Source: Acetobacter sp. (GTDB taxonomy: Bacteria > Pseudomonadota > Alphaproteobacteria > Acetobacterales > Acetobacteraceae). Taken from it: a DNA stretch of 64,000 bases. Below are positions 29,090 through 39,465 of the stretch, piece by piece (the stretch's first letter is position 1; every line of letters begins with the position of its first letter). The translations under genes were made by a program, and so were the position numbers. The DNA lies in NCBI GenBank assembly GCA_017413025.1, contig JAFPVE010000017.1, positions 1-64,000 on the forward strand, read 5' to 3'. A model generated the notes under the pieces. It made no database searches. It was not told where the DNA came from and saw nothing but the letters and a program-made list of their open reading frames with translations.

Positions 29090-30354
29090 GGAACATGCCC
29101 TGTCATGAGCACCATACGCGCAATAGCGGCACGCATCGTTACATCTGCTTCAATAAATTTATCTGTTGCCTCTAGCTCCATACGTCGCGCACGCACATAC
29201 TCAATAACAGGCATTTCTCCAACTTTCCATGCCTCTTCCAAATACATAGCACGCTGCGCTGCATGATGTTGACTCATACGTGCATGTTGCGCCATTTCAA
29301 TTGTGCGCTTCAACTCATTCGCAAGCTGTTCATACTCTACCCTTATTTTTCGCTGAGCGAGGACAACCTCTCGCTCTGCGTCGCTTACAGCTTGGGTTGC
29401 CTGCATCATTTGTGGCACAAAAACAGCCTTATTAGGCAAATCGATCTGGAATTGTACACCTGTTTGCGTATCTGATGGTGTCTCCCACTGAATCAAACGA
29501 GCGACCATGAGACCAACTTCAGGATTAGGTACGTAGGAATGCCGTGCTAAATTATAGGCAGCCTTTGCTTTATTTAATATAGCAGTAACAAGCTGAAACC
29601 TAGGATCCTTGTTAATATCGAGTTGCATTCCCCATCGTGCCAACGTACGACCATCAACATTGTCCATATTTGGCACATCACGATGACCTGTCAGTGACTC
29701 TAACTCGATGCGTGTATTTTCAAGGGTTTGCTGCGCGTCAGATAAAGCCTCCTGAACATTTTCTTGTTCAGAAACAGTCATATTATAATCAGCACGCGGC
29801 TCTTCACCGGAATCACACGCTTTTTTAATATCTACCACAGAACGTGCCAAAATATCACGCACTTTTTCTAGGTTTTCAACACGATCCTGAGCGATTTCAG
29901 CAGCACGCGTTAAATCAATAATATTGACAGCCAGAGTAAGTCTCTGAACTTTAATTTGCCAAAGAGCAACCTTCTCACTTTCTTGAGCTGCACGCTGTGT
30001 TGCACCGCGTTGTCCCGGTAACCAAAGAGGAAAATTAACACCACCCATATAGGTCGTAAAGCCAACTTTACTCCCTATAAAATGGTCATCCCAATATTGC
30101 CCAAAAAGCTGAGGACCACCCGGAAACCATGACCGAGCCGCAAGAGCATTTTGATGTTCTGCCTCTGCGTTAACTTCGTACGAAATATGAACTGGATCTC
30201 TCTTCCATGCATCTTCAATCGCCTCATGTAATGTCATCGCAGAGACATGAGAAGAGAAGACTATCAAATTCAAATAAATAGTACAAGCGAAAGCAACGAC
30301 AAGAAAAACTAACCTATTCCCATTGGTTTTTCCTCCACCTATTTCATAGTTCAA
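29086..30354 (-). CDS. TolC-family outer-membrane factor (CzcC/CusC type)
   Basis: 422-residue outer-membrane efflux protein. Signal peptide to about residue 40 (HVSAM), then two repeats of the OEP fold: LHEAIEDAWKRDP, HQNALAARSWFPGGP, long coiled coils (LTLAVNIIDLTRAAEI, VRDILARSVVDIKKA) and the second half with LNKAKAAYNLARHSYVPNPEVGLMVARL. First gene of the three-gene efflux operon, which runs outer-membrane factor, adaptor, pump. The 264 bases upstream contain no evident regulator gene; transcription may start there, after pstS. Confidence 0.9.
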   Translation of the reverse strand: MNYEIGGGKTNGNRLVFLVVAFACTIYLNLIVFSSHVSAMTLHEAIEDAWKRDPVHISYEVNAEAEHQNALAARSWFPGGPQLFGQYWDDHFIGSKVGFTTYMGGVNFPLWLPGQRGATQRAAQESEKVALWQIKVQRLTLAVNIIDLTRAAEIAQDRVENLEKVRDILARSVVDIKKACDSGEEPRADYNMTVSEQENVQEALSDAQQTLENTRIELESLTGHRDVPNMDNVDGRTLARWGMQLDINKDPRFQLVTAILNKAKAAYNLARHSYVPNPEVGLMVARLIQWETPSDTQTGVQFQIDLPNKAVFVPQMMQATQAVSDAEREVVLAQRKIRVEYEQLANELKRTIEMAQHARMSQHHAAQRAMYLEEAWKVGEMPVIEYVRARRMELEATDKFIEADVTMRAAIARMVLMTGHVP

Positions 30355-30618
30355 ACATATTCTTCACCCAATTTTTACATTAACGTCCGTCGTCATATTT
30401 TTTAATATATTTAATTTAGAATATAAAACTTTTTTTGATGATATCATGCCAAACAAAATAAATAAGTAATCTATACCAAATCTATAATCTTCCTCAAGTA
30501 ACGGTAACTTTCAAAAACGCTCACATATCAACATAGACTCTACAACATGTCTTACATTACATGAGAATCATAGTAAAAATACTAAACACTCTTCCGAAAG
30601 ACTTAAGCTTATATAAGG

Positions 30619-31683
30619 TTATTCTCCCCTTTTCCAAGACTCTATTATATTTTTTTTTAGTGTCTTAGGTAAAGCAACATAGTCAAGGTTTGACACGATA
30701 CGATCGCCGTTCTTAAATCCCCATTCAAAAAACTTCTGAACAGCTATATCGCGCTGTCTATCACGCATAGGCAAAGGAACTAAAACATATGTCGCAGAAA
30801 CAATTGGCCAAGCGTTTTTTCCTGATGTTTTTAAGACATCAATCACAAAATGTGTCGCAGCTTTCCAGTCTGCATATTTTACCGCATCTGAAAAACTTTT
30901 CAAACTTGCGACAACATTTATACCAAAACGGTTACGTAACTGTATAGTCGTGAGATGATTATGCCGAGCATAAGCATATTCAATATAGCCGATAGCCCCA
31001 TCAACATTCTGAATTGCTGCCGCAACCCCATCGTTCCCACGGGCACCCATACCACATGGCCAGCCCACAGAAGCCCCCACCCCTTGCTTTTGTTTCCAAC
31101 GTGCTGAAGACTCTGCTAAATAAGATGTAAAAACAAACGTCGTTCCCGAGCCATCAGCTCGATAAATAGGAGCAATTTCTTGATGAGGTAACACAATATG
31201 TGGGTTCAGTGCTTTAATGCGTGCGTCATCCCACATGGTAATAGTACCCATATAAATATCTGCAATAATATCACCACTCAAAACAAGCTCATCGGCTTTA
31301 ATACCCGCAAGATTCACAACAGGCACAACCCCTCCCATAACGGTAGGGAATTGAAACATTTTATTAAGTTCAAGTTGTTCAGTTTTCATAGGAATATCAG
31401 AAGCACCAAAATCAACTGTCCCTACAAGAACTTGATTTTCCCCAGCACTTGATCCTACATTTTGATAATTAACGGCAACACCGGTTTTTTTTTCAGAAGC
31501 AGCAGACCATGCTTCATAAATAGGTGCAGCAAAACCAGACCCTGCACCCGTTACCGTTATAGCCTGCGCGCGTGCCCCTAAAAAGTATGTTATAAGGATA
31601 ACAATCCCCAATACACTAAAACGCACCAACCGCGTTAAAAACACTTTTCCATCCAGAAAGTAACTGATAAAAAGACACCCCAA
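30619..31683 (-). CDS. pstS: Phosphate ABC transporter substrate-binding protein, orphan
   Basis: 354 residues including a signal peptide. Periplasmic phosphate binder of the PstS family: ITVTGAGSGFAAPIYEAW, VNYQNVGSSAGENQV, VDFGASDIPMK, the phosphate-binding YRADGSGTTFVFTSYL, and GNDGVAAAIQNVDGAIGYIEYAYA. Mature length fits. A GTG 13 codons in (VFLTRLVRF) is a credible alternative start. No pstC, pstA, pstB or phoU lies beside it, so either the transport operon is elsewhere or this is an extra copy. A pair of 14-bp direct repeats lies about 175-220 bases upstream. Confidence 0.92.
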   Translation of the reverse strand: MGCLFISYFLDGKVFLTRLVRFSVLGIVILITYFLGARAQAITVTGAGSGFAAPIYEAWSAASEKKTGVAVNYQNVGSSAGENQVLVGTVDFGASDIPMKTEQLELNKMFQFPTVMGGVVPVVNLAGIKADELVLSGDIIADIYMGTITMWDDARIKALNPHIVLPHQEIAPIYRADGSGTTFVFTSYLAESSARWKQKQGVGASVGWPCGMGARGNDGVAAAIQNVDGAIGYIEYAYARHNHLTTIQLRNRFGINVVASLKSFSDAVKYADWKAATHFVIDVLKTSGKNAWPIVSATYVLVPLPMRDRQRDIAVQKFFEWGFKNGDRIVSNLDYVALPKTLKKNIIESWKRGE

Positions 31684-31998
31684 ACGTACACAGGCAATTT
31701 ACATCCAAAGGATAAAGAATCAAACCACTTTAGAAAGACTAACCAAAATATTTAATAGCATAAAAATATTCTATGATGGGATATAGAAAAAACATACAAC
31801 ATGCATAGACCCTTGACGCTTGGATGAGTAAAAAATTTTCTCTTTCATTATTTATTTCCGTAACAAAAAATATCACAATTTGTGCAAACGTAACAAAAAA
31901 TAGCATAAAAAGTGAACATGACGTTCTTTTTAAACGAAAAGTAAAAAAGTCTCTCAAAAATAAAAGAGAAAAGTAGCATCCATACGTTAGCAAACAAT
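31684..31998. other. Intergenic region upstream of pstS
   Basis: 315 bases after purA. An 84-codon frame (31739-31993, -) exists but has a low-complexity Phe/Leu composition and no ribosome binding site, so it is not called. The notable content is the direct repeat pair at 31859-31902. Confidence 0.5.
31859..31902. repeat. Direct repeat pair CGTAACAAAAAATA, 30-bp period
   Basis: The 14-mer CGTAACAAAAAATA occurs at 31859-31872 and again at 31889-31902, starts exactly 30 bp apart (about three helical turns). The gap holds CACAATTTGTG, itself an inverted repeat. The placement upstream of pstS suggests a regulator site. It is not a clean match to the Pho box (two 7-mers with 11-bp period). Confidence 0.4.
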
Positions 31999-33288
31999 TT
32001 ATGCTTCAAACGGATCTTGTCTCAAAATAGTATCCTGACGATCGGCTCCTGTTGATAATAATATTATAGGCACACCAATAAGCTCTTCAAGACGACGTAT
32101 ATAACGCATAGCCTGTATGGGCAAATCGTCCCAATGTTGTATACCGTGTGTCGTTTTCTTCCACCCTTCTAGGGTTTCATAAACAGGGAGAACACGTGCT
32201 TGCGCTGCAAGAGAAGACGGTAGCCGGTCCATAGGTTGACCATCGCAATCATACCCTATACACACTTTAATTTCGTCCAACCCGTCAAGCACATCAAGCT
32301 TAGTTAATGCCAAACCATCAATACCGCCCACCTGTGCTGCGTATCGTACAAGGACAGCATCAAACCACCCACAACGACGCGAACGCCCTGTTACTGTACC
32401 AAATTCATGCCCACGCTCACCCAATCCACGCCCAATCTCATCAAATAACTCTGTTGGGAATGGTCCTTTTCCTACACGTGTACAATACGCTTTAATAATA
32501 CCAAGAACAAACCCTATAGATTTTGGAGAAACACCTGCCCCAACACCTGCATTAGCCGCCACAGTATTAGAACTTGTTACAAATGGGTAAGTACCATGGT
32601 CAACATCCAACATCACAGCTTGTGCACCTTCAAACAAAATCCGCTGCCTACGCTGACAAACAGTTTCGAGAATATCCGAAGTTTGTGCCATAAAAGGAAG
32701 TATTTTTGGTCCTATTTCTAACAAACAAGCAAGTAGTTTTTCTTTCTCAAATGGAACAGACCCTAACCCTGCTAATAATGTATTATGATGTAATAAAAGC
32801 TCATCTAATTTCCATTCCAATGTTTCCCGATCAGCAAGGTCACATACACGAATAGCACGACGAGCAACTTTATCCTCATAGGCAGGACCAATCCCTCGCC
32901 CTGTTGTTCCGATTTGGCGCGTACCACGTGCTTTTTCCCGCGCACAATCAAGGGCAACATGTAATGGTAAAATCAACGGCGCATTTTCAGCAACACGTAG
33001 AATATCTGGCGTTACTGTTAGCCCTTGTGCCCTTACTCGATCTATTTCTGCCAACAAAGCATGCGGATCAACCACAACACCATTACCAATGATACATAAT
33101 TTACCACTCACAATACCCGACGGTAAAAGAGACAATTTATAGATGTTTTCTCCAACAACAAGTGTATGTCCGGCATTATGCCCTCCTTGAAAGCGTACAA
33201 CCACATCTACCCGGCTCGCTAACCAATCAACAATTTTTCCCTTACCTTCATCACCCCACTGGGCACCAATAACGGTCACATTAGACAT
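31999..33288 (-). CDS. purA: Adenylosuccinate synthetase
   Basis: GTP-dependent joining of IMP and aspartate, first step from IMP to AMP. 429 residues from the ATG at 33288, giving [23 protein letters not shown], the normal family start with the GDEGKGK P-loop; the upstream frame to 33345 adds 19 residues unlike the family. Also [52 protein letters not shown] and [22 protein letters not shown] ribosome binding site precedes the ATG. It sits 23 bases downstream of hisZ, the order known in many alphaproteobacteria. Confidence 0.97.
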   Translation of the reverse strand: MSNVTVIGAQWGDEGKGKIVDWLASRVDVVVRFQGGHNAGHTLVVGENIYKLSLLPSGIVSGKLCIIGNGVVVDPHALLAEIDRVRAQGLTVTPDILRVAENAPLILPLHVALDCAREKARGTRQIGTTGRGIGPAYEDKVARRAIRVCDLADRETLEWKLDELLLHHNTLLAGLGSVPFEKEKLLACLLEIGPKILPFMAQTSDILETVCQRRQRILFEGAQAVMLDVDHGTYPFVTSSNTVAANAGVGAGVSPKSIGFVLGIIKAYCTRVGKGPFPTELFDEIGRGLGERGHEFGTVTGRSRRCGWFDAVLVRYAAQVGGIDGLALTKLDVLDGLDEIKVCIGYDCDGQPMDRLPSSLAAQARVLPVYETLEGWKKTTHGIQHWDDLPIQAMRYIRRLEELIGVPIILLSTGADRQDTILRQDPFEA

Positions 33289-33311
33289 TGACACTTTGCT
33301 CCAAAAACTCT

Positions 33312-34544
33312 CTATAAATTCAAAATGCTTTCCACAGTATGGCACATTGTTTTAGAAAGAATAAAAGCACACCCAAGACGCCGCGCTTCTTCTATCGCTT
33401 GTATCCCAGATGTAAATCCACCAATCGTGATATATCCTTTCTGACGCAAACAAGCTGCTTCAGTTTGATCAGCGTCTTGTGCCAAATAAACACGTTCCCG
33501 AGACGGAATAGGTGGTATTAATCTAAAAATGACATCTGGACGAAAAGTAAGACCACATGCCGGCTCTTCATTATTACAAAGGTAACGCCCACCTCTCCCT
33601 AATTCTTCAGAACAACCTTGAGAAAAGACACACACACATACACCCGTGTGATATTTCCAACCACGAAACTCTACAAAATCAACCGTTATTTTCAAATCAG
33701 GGCAACGTTTTCTTAAAGCAATAATCGTTTTGACAAAACGATCGGCAATTTGTTGTGTTTGATACGGTAACTCTATAGCCTTAAGCTGCACTAAAGCATT
33801 ATCAACCATACCACCTGCTTCAAGCAACGCTATGAGTAAAGGTGCCAGCGTACCGCCATGCTCAACTACAGCCACAGCATCTTTACGTGCTAAAGCATGA
33901 TAAATTTCCTCTTTTTGTATTTCTGACAAACCTGCTTCCTCAAGAAGAGTCGGTACAAGAGACGGCATTGTTAAATCAAAAGAAACATTTTGTACCCCTA
34001 AACGATCTAACGCTTCAGCTGCAATAGAAATCACTTCTATATCCGCTTCTGGTGTATCTAACCCTATTAACTCCATCCCTATCTGCATAATTTCGCGCCC
34101 CCTTTCCCCTGTAGCAACAGGTGTAACGACGACGCACGTACCCGCGTAAGCAACACGTAATGGACGGGCAAAATCTCTTGCCCGCGTCGCTGCTATACGA
34201 GCAATTTGCGGAGTAATATCAGGGCGTAATACCATCATACGCCGGCTATCCGGATCCATAACCCGAAAACTCTGTGCTGAAAGAGATGCTCCTGCCCCAG
34301 CAAGGTAAGTCTCTTCAAACTCCATTAAAGGAGGACGAACAAGATCATACCCGTGAGCCATAAGGCTATCCATCAACATAGCAACGCCGTAGGCTTCTGT
34401 ACGTGCCTCACTAGTAAGAAGATCAACAAAACCATTTGGTAACAAAGCAAAACGAAAAAATTGCTTTTCGTCACATTGATCTCTCAACTGATCATTTTGT
34501 AAATTTTTATTACCATTTGACGTATTCTTTGGTATGTGCGTCAT
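33312..34544 (-). CDS. hisZ: ATP phosphoribosyltransferase regulatory subunit
   Basis: HisRS-like paralogue that binds the short-form HisG and makes it sensitive to histidine. 410 residues from ATG 34544; a GTG at 34583 would add 13. Motifs: [56 protein letters not shown], and [22 protein letters not shown]. It has no anticodon-binding domain, which separates it from HisS. hisG is not in the window. It is co-directional with purA, 23 bases apart, so probably one transcript. An AAGG lies just before the chosen ATG, closer than usual. Confidence 0.92.
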   Translation of the reverse strand: MTHIPKNTSNGNKNLQNDQLRDQCDEKQFFRFALLPNGFVDLLTSEARTEAYGVAMLMDSLMAHGYDLVRPPLMEFEETYLAGAGASLSAQSFRVMDPDSRRMMVLRPDITPQIARIAATRARDFARPLRVAYAGTCVVVTPVATGERGREIMQIGMELIGLDTPEADIEVISIAAEALDRLGVQNVSFDLTMPSLVPTLLEEAGLSEIQKEEIYHALARKDAVAVVEHGGTLAPLLIALLEAGGMVDNALVQLKAIELPYQTQQIADRFVKTIIALRKRCPDLKITVDFVEFRGWKYHTGVCVCVFSQGCSEELGRGGRYLCNNEEPACGLTFRPDVIFRLIPPIPSRERVYLAQDADQTEAACLRQKGYITIGGFTSGIQAIEEARRLGCAFILSKTMCHTVESILNL

Positions 34545-34669
34545 AACCTTATACAGTTTCCAAACTTTATTATTTGACACCACTTATTAGACATTATAAA
34601 TGCCTCTTAAAAGATAGCTTCACGTTGGATCTTTAGCCTAATTTATATCATTTATTTACTACGTTTAAT

Positions 34670-35494
34670 TTAATTTCTAGATTTCTGAACAGCCTGTGCG
34701 AGAGTTTTTATTTGTTCCAATACGGCAGGAAGTGTTCTTTCCGTTGATCGTCCGTTATGATCCAATGTCTCTGCTAATGTCTCTAACAATGCCGAAGCAA
34801 CAACGGCACCATCAGCTATAGCTACAGCTTCTTGAATATGCTGAGGTGTTCGAACACCAAAACCAATCACAATTGGAATAGAAGTTACAGTACGTATACG
34901 AGAAATAGCTTTTTGAAGGTCATGGCTATCAGCGAAATGCGTTCCTGTAACACCAGCAATACTTACGTAATAAACAAATCCAGAAGCCTGTGTAAGTATA
35001 TAAGCTAAACGCGCTTCTGTTGTTGTTGGCGTTACAAGACGAATAATATCTAATCCATATCGTTCTGCAGGTATTTTCAAAATACCGGATTCCTCTGGTG
35101 GAAGATCAACCACAATAACCCCGTCAACACCCACTTTTACAGCATCACAACAGAAACGATCGTACCCATATATTTCTATAGGATTAACATAGCCCATCAG
35201 AATAATAGGCGTTGTAGTATTATTTTTACGAAATTGTCTTACCATCTCCAAGACAGCTGCAAGCGTTACCCCTGCACGCAATCCACGTAAAGCAGAAGCC
35301 TGAATCACAGGACCATCTGCCACAGGATCAGAAAATGGTATACCAATTTCTATTAAATCTGCCCCAGCCGCAGGCATAGCTTCTAAAAGCGCTTGTGACG
35401 TTGCACGATCAGGATCAAAAGCTTCTAAATAGGGGATAAAAGCACCACGCCCTTCAGCAGAGAGTGCTTGAAAACAGGCTGTAATACGGCTCAC
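34670..35494 (-). CDS. trpA: Tryptophan synthase alpha subunit
   Basis: Cleaves indole-3-glycerol phosphate to indole and glyceraldehyde 3-phosphate. 274-residue TIM barrel. Motifs: [31 protein letters not shown] with the catalytic Glu, [29 protein letters not shown] with the catalytic Asp, [10 protein letters not shown] and [11 protein letters not shown]. Its ATG overlaps the trpB stop (ATGA), giving coupled translation. trpF, often before trpB, is not here. Confidence 0.96.
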   Translation of the reverse strand: MSRITACFQALSAEGRGAFIPYLEAFDPDRATSQALLEAMPAAGADLIEIGIPFSDPVADGPVIQASALRGLRAGVTLAAVLEMVRQFRKNNTTTPIILMGYVNPIEIYGYDRFCCDAVKVGVDGVIVVDLPPEESGILKIPAERYGLDIIRLVTPTTTEARLAYILTQASGFVYYVSIAGVTGTHFADSHDLQKAISRIRTVTSIPIVIGFGVRTPQHIQEAVAIADGAVVASALLETLAETLDHNGRSTERTLPAVLEQIKTLAQAVQKSRN

Positions 35495-36720
35495 AGTTTA
35501 ACTCCAAGATAACGTGCTACTGTAAAAATATCTTTGTCTCCGCGACCAGAAAGATTAAGAAGCATAACCTTATCCTTTGAAAGAGTTGGTGCAACACGCA
35601 TAGCATAGGCTATAGCATGAGCTGATTCTAAAGCTGGAAGAATGCCTTCCATTTGTGTACAGAGTTGAAAAGCCTCCAGTGCCTCTTCGTCAGTAGCTGC
35701 AACATATTGAACACGCCCAATATCGTGTAGCCACGCATGTTCAGGACCTACCCCCGGATAATCTAACCCCGCACTAATAGAATGAGTCTCTTCTATTTGT
35801 CCATCACGACTTTGTAAAAGATATGTCCGATTACCATGTAACACACCAGAACGTCCACGCTCAATAGACGCAGCCGTTTTACCACTATCTAACCCATGCC
35901 CAGCGGCTTCAACACCCACCAACTGAACAGAAGAGTCATCTAAAAAAGCATAAAACATCCCCATAGCGTTAGACCCACCACCAATAGCTGCAACAACACT
36001 ATGAGGCAAACGCCCTTCGACTTTCAAGATTTGATCACGTGCCTCTGTACCAATAATACTTTGAAAATCACGCACCATAACTGGATAAGGATGCGGTCCA
36101 GCTACAGTCCCGATAAGCATGTAAGTATCCTTTACATTAGCAACCCAATCACGCATGGCTTCATTCATGGCATCTTTAAGTGTTCCCTTTCCTGCCGTTA
36201 CAGATACAACTTCTGCTCCTAGTAAACGCATACGAAAAACATTAGGTTTTTGCCGCTCAATATCGGTGGATCCCATATAAATAACGCATTTCAAACCAAA
36301 TAAGGCACATACAGTTGCTGTCGCGACCCCGTGCTGACCGGCACCTGTTTCGGCTACAATACGCGTACGTCCCATACGTCTAGCCAAAAGAATCTGTCCC
36401 ATAACATTATTGAGCTTATGGGATCCTGTATGGTTAAGTTCTTCACGTTTAAGATAAATACGCGCGCCACCCAACCGTTCAGTAAGACGGTGCGCAAACC
36501 ATAAGGGGCTTGGTCTTCCGACATAATCTGTCAAATAATGAGTCAGCTCTCTCTGAAAAGATGGATCTGCTTTTGCTGTCTTATAAGCAAGAGCCAGATC
36601 CTGCACAAGAGGCATCAGTGTTTCGGCAACAAAACATCCTCCATAACGCCCACCAAAATACCCCCTATCATCAGGCTGTTGACGTAAAGAACACGCATCA
36701 GACTGTATTTGTTTTGTCAT
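35491..36720 (-). CDS. trpB: Tryptophan synthase beta subunit
   Basis: PLP enzyme that joins indole and serine. 409 residues. [19 protein letters not shown] at the N-terminus; PLP Lys in [24 protein letters not shown]; the phosphate loop [15 protein letters not shown]; and [16 protein letters not shown]. It channels indole from TrpA, encoded by the overlapping next gene. Divergent from rho across an 819-bp intergenic region. No attenuator leader peptide with Trp codons was recognised upstream. Confidence 0.97.
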   Translation of the reverse strand: MTKQIQSDACSLRQQPDDRGYFGGRYGGCFVAETLMPLVQDLALAYKTAKADPSFQRELTHYLTDYVGRPSPLWFAHRLTERLGGARIYLKREELNHTGSHKLNNVMGQILLARRMGRTRIVAETGAGQHGVATATVCALFGLKCVIYMGSTDIERQKPNVFRMRLLGAEVVSVTAGKGTLKDAMNEAMRDWVANVKDTYMLIGTVAGPHPYPVMVRDFQSIIGTEARDQILKVEGRLPHSVVAAIGGGSNAMGMFYAFLDDSSVQLVGVEAAGHGLDSGKTAASIERGRSGVLHGNRTYLLQSRDGQIEETHSISAGLDYPGVGPEHAWLHDIGRVQYVAATDEEALEAFQLCTQMEGILPALESAHAIAYAMRVAPTLSKDKVMLLNLSGRGDKDIFTVARYLGVKL

Positions 36721-36966
36721 AATCCGTTCCCGTTCTTATTGACATATATCTCACGATAATTTTCAATAGACTCTACAAAAATCAAGAAAATTCTATTTAG
36801 ATTATTTTCACAAAATCCTTCACCACTCGTACAAAACAGTTACCATTTTTGTCACATGCTTAGTAACCATATTATGTACCCTAACATTTTTTATCATAAT
36901 ATCAGCCTCATTTACTCTAATTCGATTCAAGTGACAAATAAGAACAAAAGTATAGACGATGCAATA

Positions 36967-36999
36967 TTTTTAGATCATGACGTCTAAAAACATTTTTTA
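36967..36999. terminator. AT-rich hairpin with T-run
   Basis: Perfect 8-bp arms TTTTTAGA (36967-36974) and TCTAAAAA (36983-36990) with an 8-base loop; CATTTTTTAC follows on the + strand. No annotated + strand gene ends nearby, so it would end an unannotated transcript or be incidental. Confidence 0.25.
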
Positions 37000-37169
37000 C
37001 TTTTTTTGTATTTGTAGCAAGAGGGTATTCACAACACGATGACACTATAACACGAATGAACAAATTCTTTTTACATTATATCTATAACGGATATTTTTAC
37101 AGAGTACATTTCAAACCTTACTAACTTTTCGAAACGTTTTTTTTAAATCACAAAAATGAATTTTATCTC

Positions 37170-37199
37170 TTGACAAGTTTACCAGTTACCGCGTAATTA
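37170..37199 (+). promoter_or_regulatory. Putative promoter and start of rho leader
   Basis: TTGACA at 37170-37175; 18 bases later TAATTA, a poor -10 match. If used, the rho leader is about 330 bases, U-rich and G-poor, the type of unstructured RNA that Rho itself could act on. Autoregulation of rho through its leader is known in E. coli; here it is inference. Confidence 0.35.
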
Positions 37200-37539
37200 G
37201 GATGTAAATGCCTTAAACATACTTAAAGTTTTTGGTCATTTTCTTGATATTTAAATACTGTTTTCTGTTTGTCTCCTAACTTTTCTCTTTAACGTTTACA
37301 ACTTTCTCTTCGAAGATGTTCTATGTTGGTTATATTCAACATGTTCATTAGAAGTGGTTTTACGCGTAGTTTTTTTTACAAACGTATTACTTTTTGTTGG
37401 ACGTATTCCTAGCATAGTTCATGGATTTCTTTATGGATTACAGTTCGTTTCTCAACACTTTTTACCTTTTTAGCGTTCGAATCTCGTTTTTTCCAGTAGT
37501 TAATAAATTTCCTTACAAACTTGAGAGTACACTAACACA

Positions 37540-38841
37540 ATGCACCTTGTGGAACTTAAGACTAAGTCTGCAGCAGACCTTCTCGCCTATGCTGAGAGTT
37601 TGAATATTGAAAATGCTTCATCACTGCGTAAGCAAGATATGGTATTTGCTATTCTCAAAACATTAGCCGACAATAACCAAGCTATTTACGGAGAAGGCAC
37701 TCTTGAAATTATGCAGGATGGCTTTGGATATCTGCGTTCTTCAGAATCAAATTACCTTCCTAGCTCAGACGATATTTATGTTTCTCCTGCGCAAGTACGC
37801 CGTTTTGGTCTGCGTACAGGTGATACGATAGAAGGACAAATCTGCGCCCCATCTGATGGAGAACGATATTTTTCTCTTCTTAAAATCAATACTATCAATT
37901 TTGAACCTCCTGAGACAGTCCGTCACCGGATCAATTTTGATAATTTAACACCTCTATATCCTACGCGTCGTCTTAAAATGGAAGTAGAGGATCAAACAAC
38001 CTTACATGACACAAAGCGTGAAAAACATAAGAAGTGTACCTCTAGTAAAGATCTGACTCCCAGGGTTATTGACCTTGTTGCCCCTATTGGTATGGGACAA
38101 CGTGCTCTCATTGTTGCACCACCGCGCTCGGGTAAAACCGTTATGCTTCAGAGCATTGCAACTTCTATTGCTACAAATTATCCGGATATTTTCTTGATTG
38201 TTTTACTGATTGATGAACGACCAGAAGAAGTTACAGATATGGCACGGTCTGTACGAGGGGAAGTTATTGCTTCAACTTTTGACGAATCCGCTCATCGCCA
38301 TGTTCAAGTGACAGAAATGGTTATAGAAAAAGCTAAACGTCTTGTCGAACACAAGCATGATGTTGTTATTCTCCTCGATTCGATTACGCGCCTTGCACGA
38401 GCTTATAACACGGTCGTGCCATCCTCTGGTAAAGTATTAACGGGTGGTGTTGATGCTAATGCGCTTCAACGCCCTAAACGTTTTTTTGGTGCTGCACGCA
38501 GTATTGAAGAAGGCGGATCTCTGACTATTATTGCTACAGCACTCATCGATACAGGAAGCCGTATGGATGAAGTTATTTTTGAAGAATTCAAAGGAACTGG
38601 TAATTCTGAACTAGTGCTAGATCGTAAATTAGCTGATAAGCGTACTTTTCCTGCAATCGATATTACAAAAAGTGGCACACGTAAAGAAGAACTTCTTGTT
38701 GACCGTTCTATCTTATCAAAGATGTGGGTTTTACGACGTATCCTTACCCCTATGGGTAGTATCGACGCTATGGATTTCCTATTAGATAAAATTAAACATA
38801 GTAAAACAAATAATGACTTTTTTGAAGTCATGAATAATTGA
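37540..38841 (+). CDS. rho: Transcription termination factor Rho
   Basis: Hexameric RNA-dependent ATPase that ends transcription. 433 residues. N-terminal helical domain (1-48), cold-shock-like RNA-binding domain with [17 protein letters not shown] (51-67) and [19 protein letters not shown], then the RecA-like ATPase with Walker A PPRSGKT (194-200), [14 protein letters not shown], the Q-loop region [12 protein letters not shown] and [28 protein letters not shown] (R-loop). Between the two domains, residues about 155-169 are a basic insertion ([15 protein letters not shown]) not usual in Rho. PIGMGQR has Met where Lys or Arg is typical. The stop lies only 8 bases from the convergent TusA-like gene. 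Confidence 0.96.
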   Translation: MHLVELKTKSAADLLAYAESLNIENASSLRKQDMVFAILKTLADNNQAIYGEGTLEIMQDGFGYLRSSESNYLPSSDDIYVSPAQVRRFGLRTGDTIEGQICAPSDGERYFSLLKINTINFEPPETVRHRINFDNLTPLYPTRRLKMEVEDQTTLHDTKREKHKKCTSSKDLTPRVIDLVAPIGMGQRALIVAPPRSGKTVMLQSIATSIATNYPDIFLIVLLIDERPEEVTDMARSVRGEVIASTFDESAHRHVQVTEMVIEKAKRLVEHKHDVVILLDSITRLARAYNTVVPSSGKVLTGGVDANALQRPKRFFGAARSIEEGGSLTIIATALIDTGSRMDEVIFEEFKGTGNSELVLDRKLADKRTFPAIDITKSGTRKEELLVDRSILSKMWVLRRILTPMGSIDAMDFLLDKIKHSKTNNDFFEVMNN

Positions 38842-38849
38842 CGTTTCAG

Positions 38850-39131
38850 TCATTCTTTTTTAAGAACTTGTAAAACAATAATGTTATTAGAAATGTAAGA
38901 CTCTGCTACAAGATGATGTCCTAGTATTTGGAGAGAACGTTTTATATTTTTATAGGCCTCCTCACCTGTCAGGTAAATAGCAAGCTTTTGCCCACCTTGC
39001 ATTTGATCTAATGCTAGACGAACATATACAAAAGTCATCGGACACTGTTCTTTTGTTACATCTATTACTTTATCATTTTCTGTAGGAAATAACTTTGTAT
39101 GTCTACTATTTTCAGGCAATGTCATACGCAA
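38850..39131 (-). CDS. TusA/SirA-like sulfurtransferase family protein
   Basis: 93-residue protein with a TusA/YeeD/SirA-like fold. The family Cys motif appears as EQCPMTFVYVRLALDQM; the usual CPxP is CPMT, a variant recognised in many alphaproteobacterial members. Followed by KLAIYLTGEEAYKNIKRSLQILGHHL. The conserved Cys could carry persulfide, but the function of this subgroup is not established. It converges with rho with an 8-base gap between stop codons, so the two transcripts must overlap or end within each other's gene. Confidence 0.82.
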   Translation of the reverse strand: MRMTLPENSRHTKLFPTENDKVIDVTKEQCPMTFVYVRLALDQMQGGQKLAIYLTGEEAYKNIKRSLQILGHHLVAESYISNNIIVLQVLKKE

Positions 39132-39465
39132 AATAACCTTTTCTTTATTTATAATTTCTTATTGACGACAAAACCTTAAGGTACGGCACCACAAAATATT
39201 ATCGTTTATGATCGTATTGGAAAGCAGTTTTTCCAGATTATCAAAAGCTATTATCAAGACATATCTCTCCTTGTAGAAAATAAGTCTTTCGCAACAATTA
39301 CAAAAGCTACATCTCGTATCAAATTCCAACTGGTAAACCCAACACGATTTGATTCTCATAACTAATAACGACATTTTTACACATTTGTTATATCTTATTC
39401 CTTAATGAGAACTCTTCACATATAACAGAAAGACGATTACCACCTTAAAACAGGAAGGTAAAAAT
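39132..39465. other. Intergenic region upstream of olsB
   Basis: 334 bases. A 71-codon frame lies on the - strand (39159-39374) and a 60-codon start-less frame on the + strand (39180-39362, stop in frame just upstream at about 39177). Neither has a ribosome binding site, and neither is called as a gene. A CCTTAAGG palindrome is at 39174-39181. Confidence 0.35.

Larger units (their letters stand above)
36721..37539. other. Long divergent intergenic region trpB / rho
   Basis: 819 bases, very AT-rich and poor in G on the + strand near rho. It holds an AT-rich hairpin at 36967-36990, a TTGACA box at 37170 and a long leader for rho. A 60-codon frame at 37421-37603 overlaps the rho start in another frame and is not called. 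Confidence 0.5.

Noticed and set aside
31739..31993. 84-codon Phe/Leu-rich frame after purA
   Set aside because: No ribosome binding site, composition typical of chance frames in AT-rich DNA, and it covers a likely regulatory repeat.
39159..39374. 71-codon frame (-) and a start-less 60-codon frame (+) before olsB
   Set aside because: Neither has a start with a ribosome binding site and the two overlap; no family resemblance.
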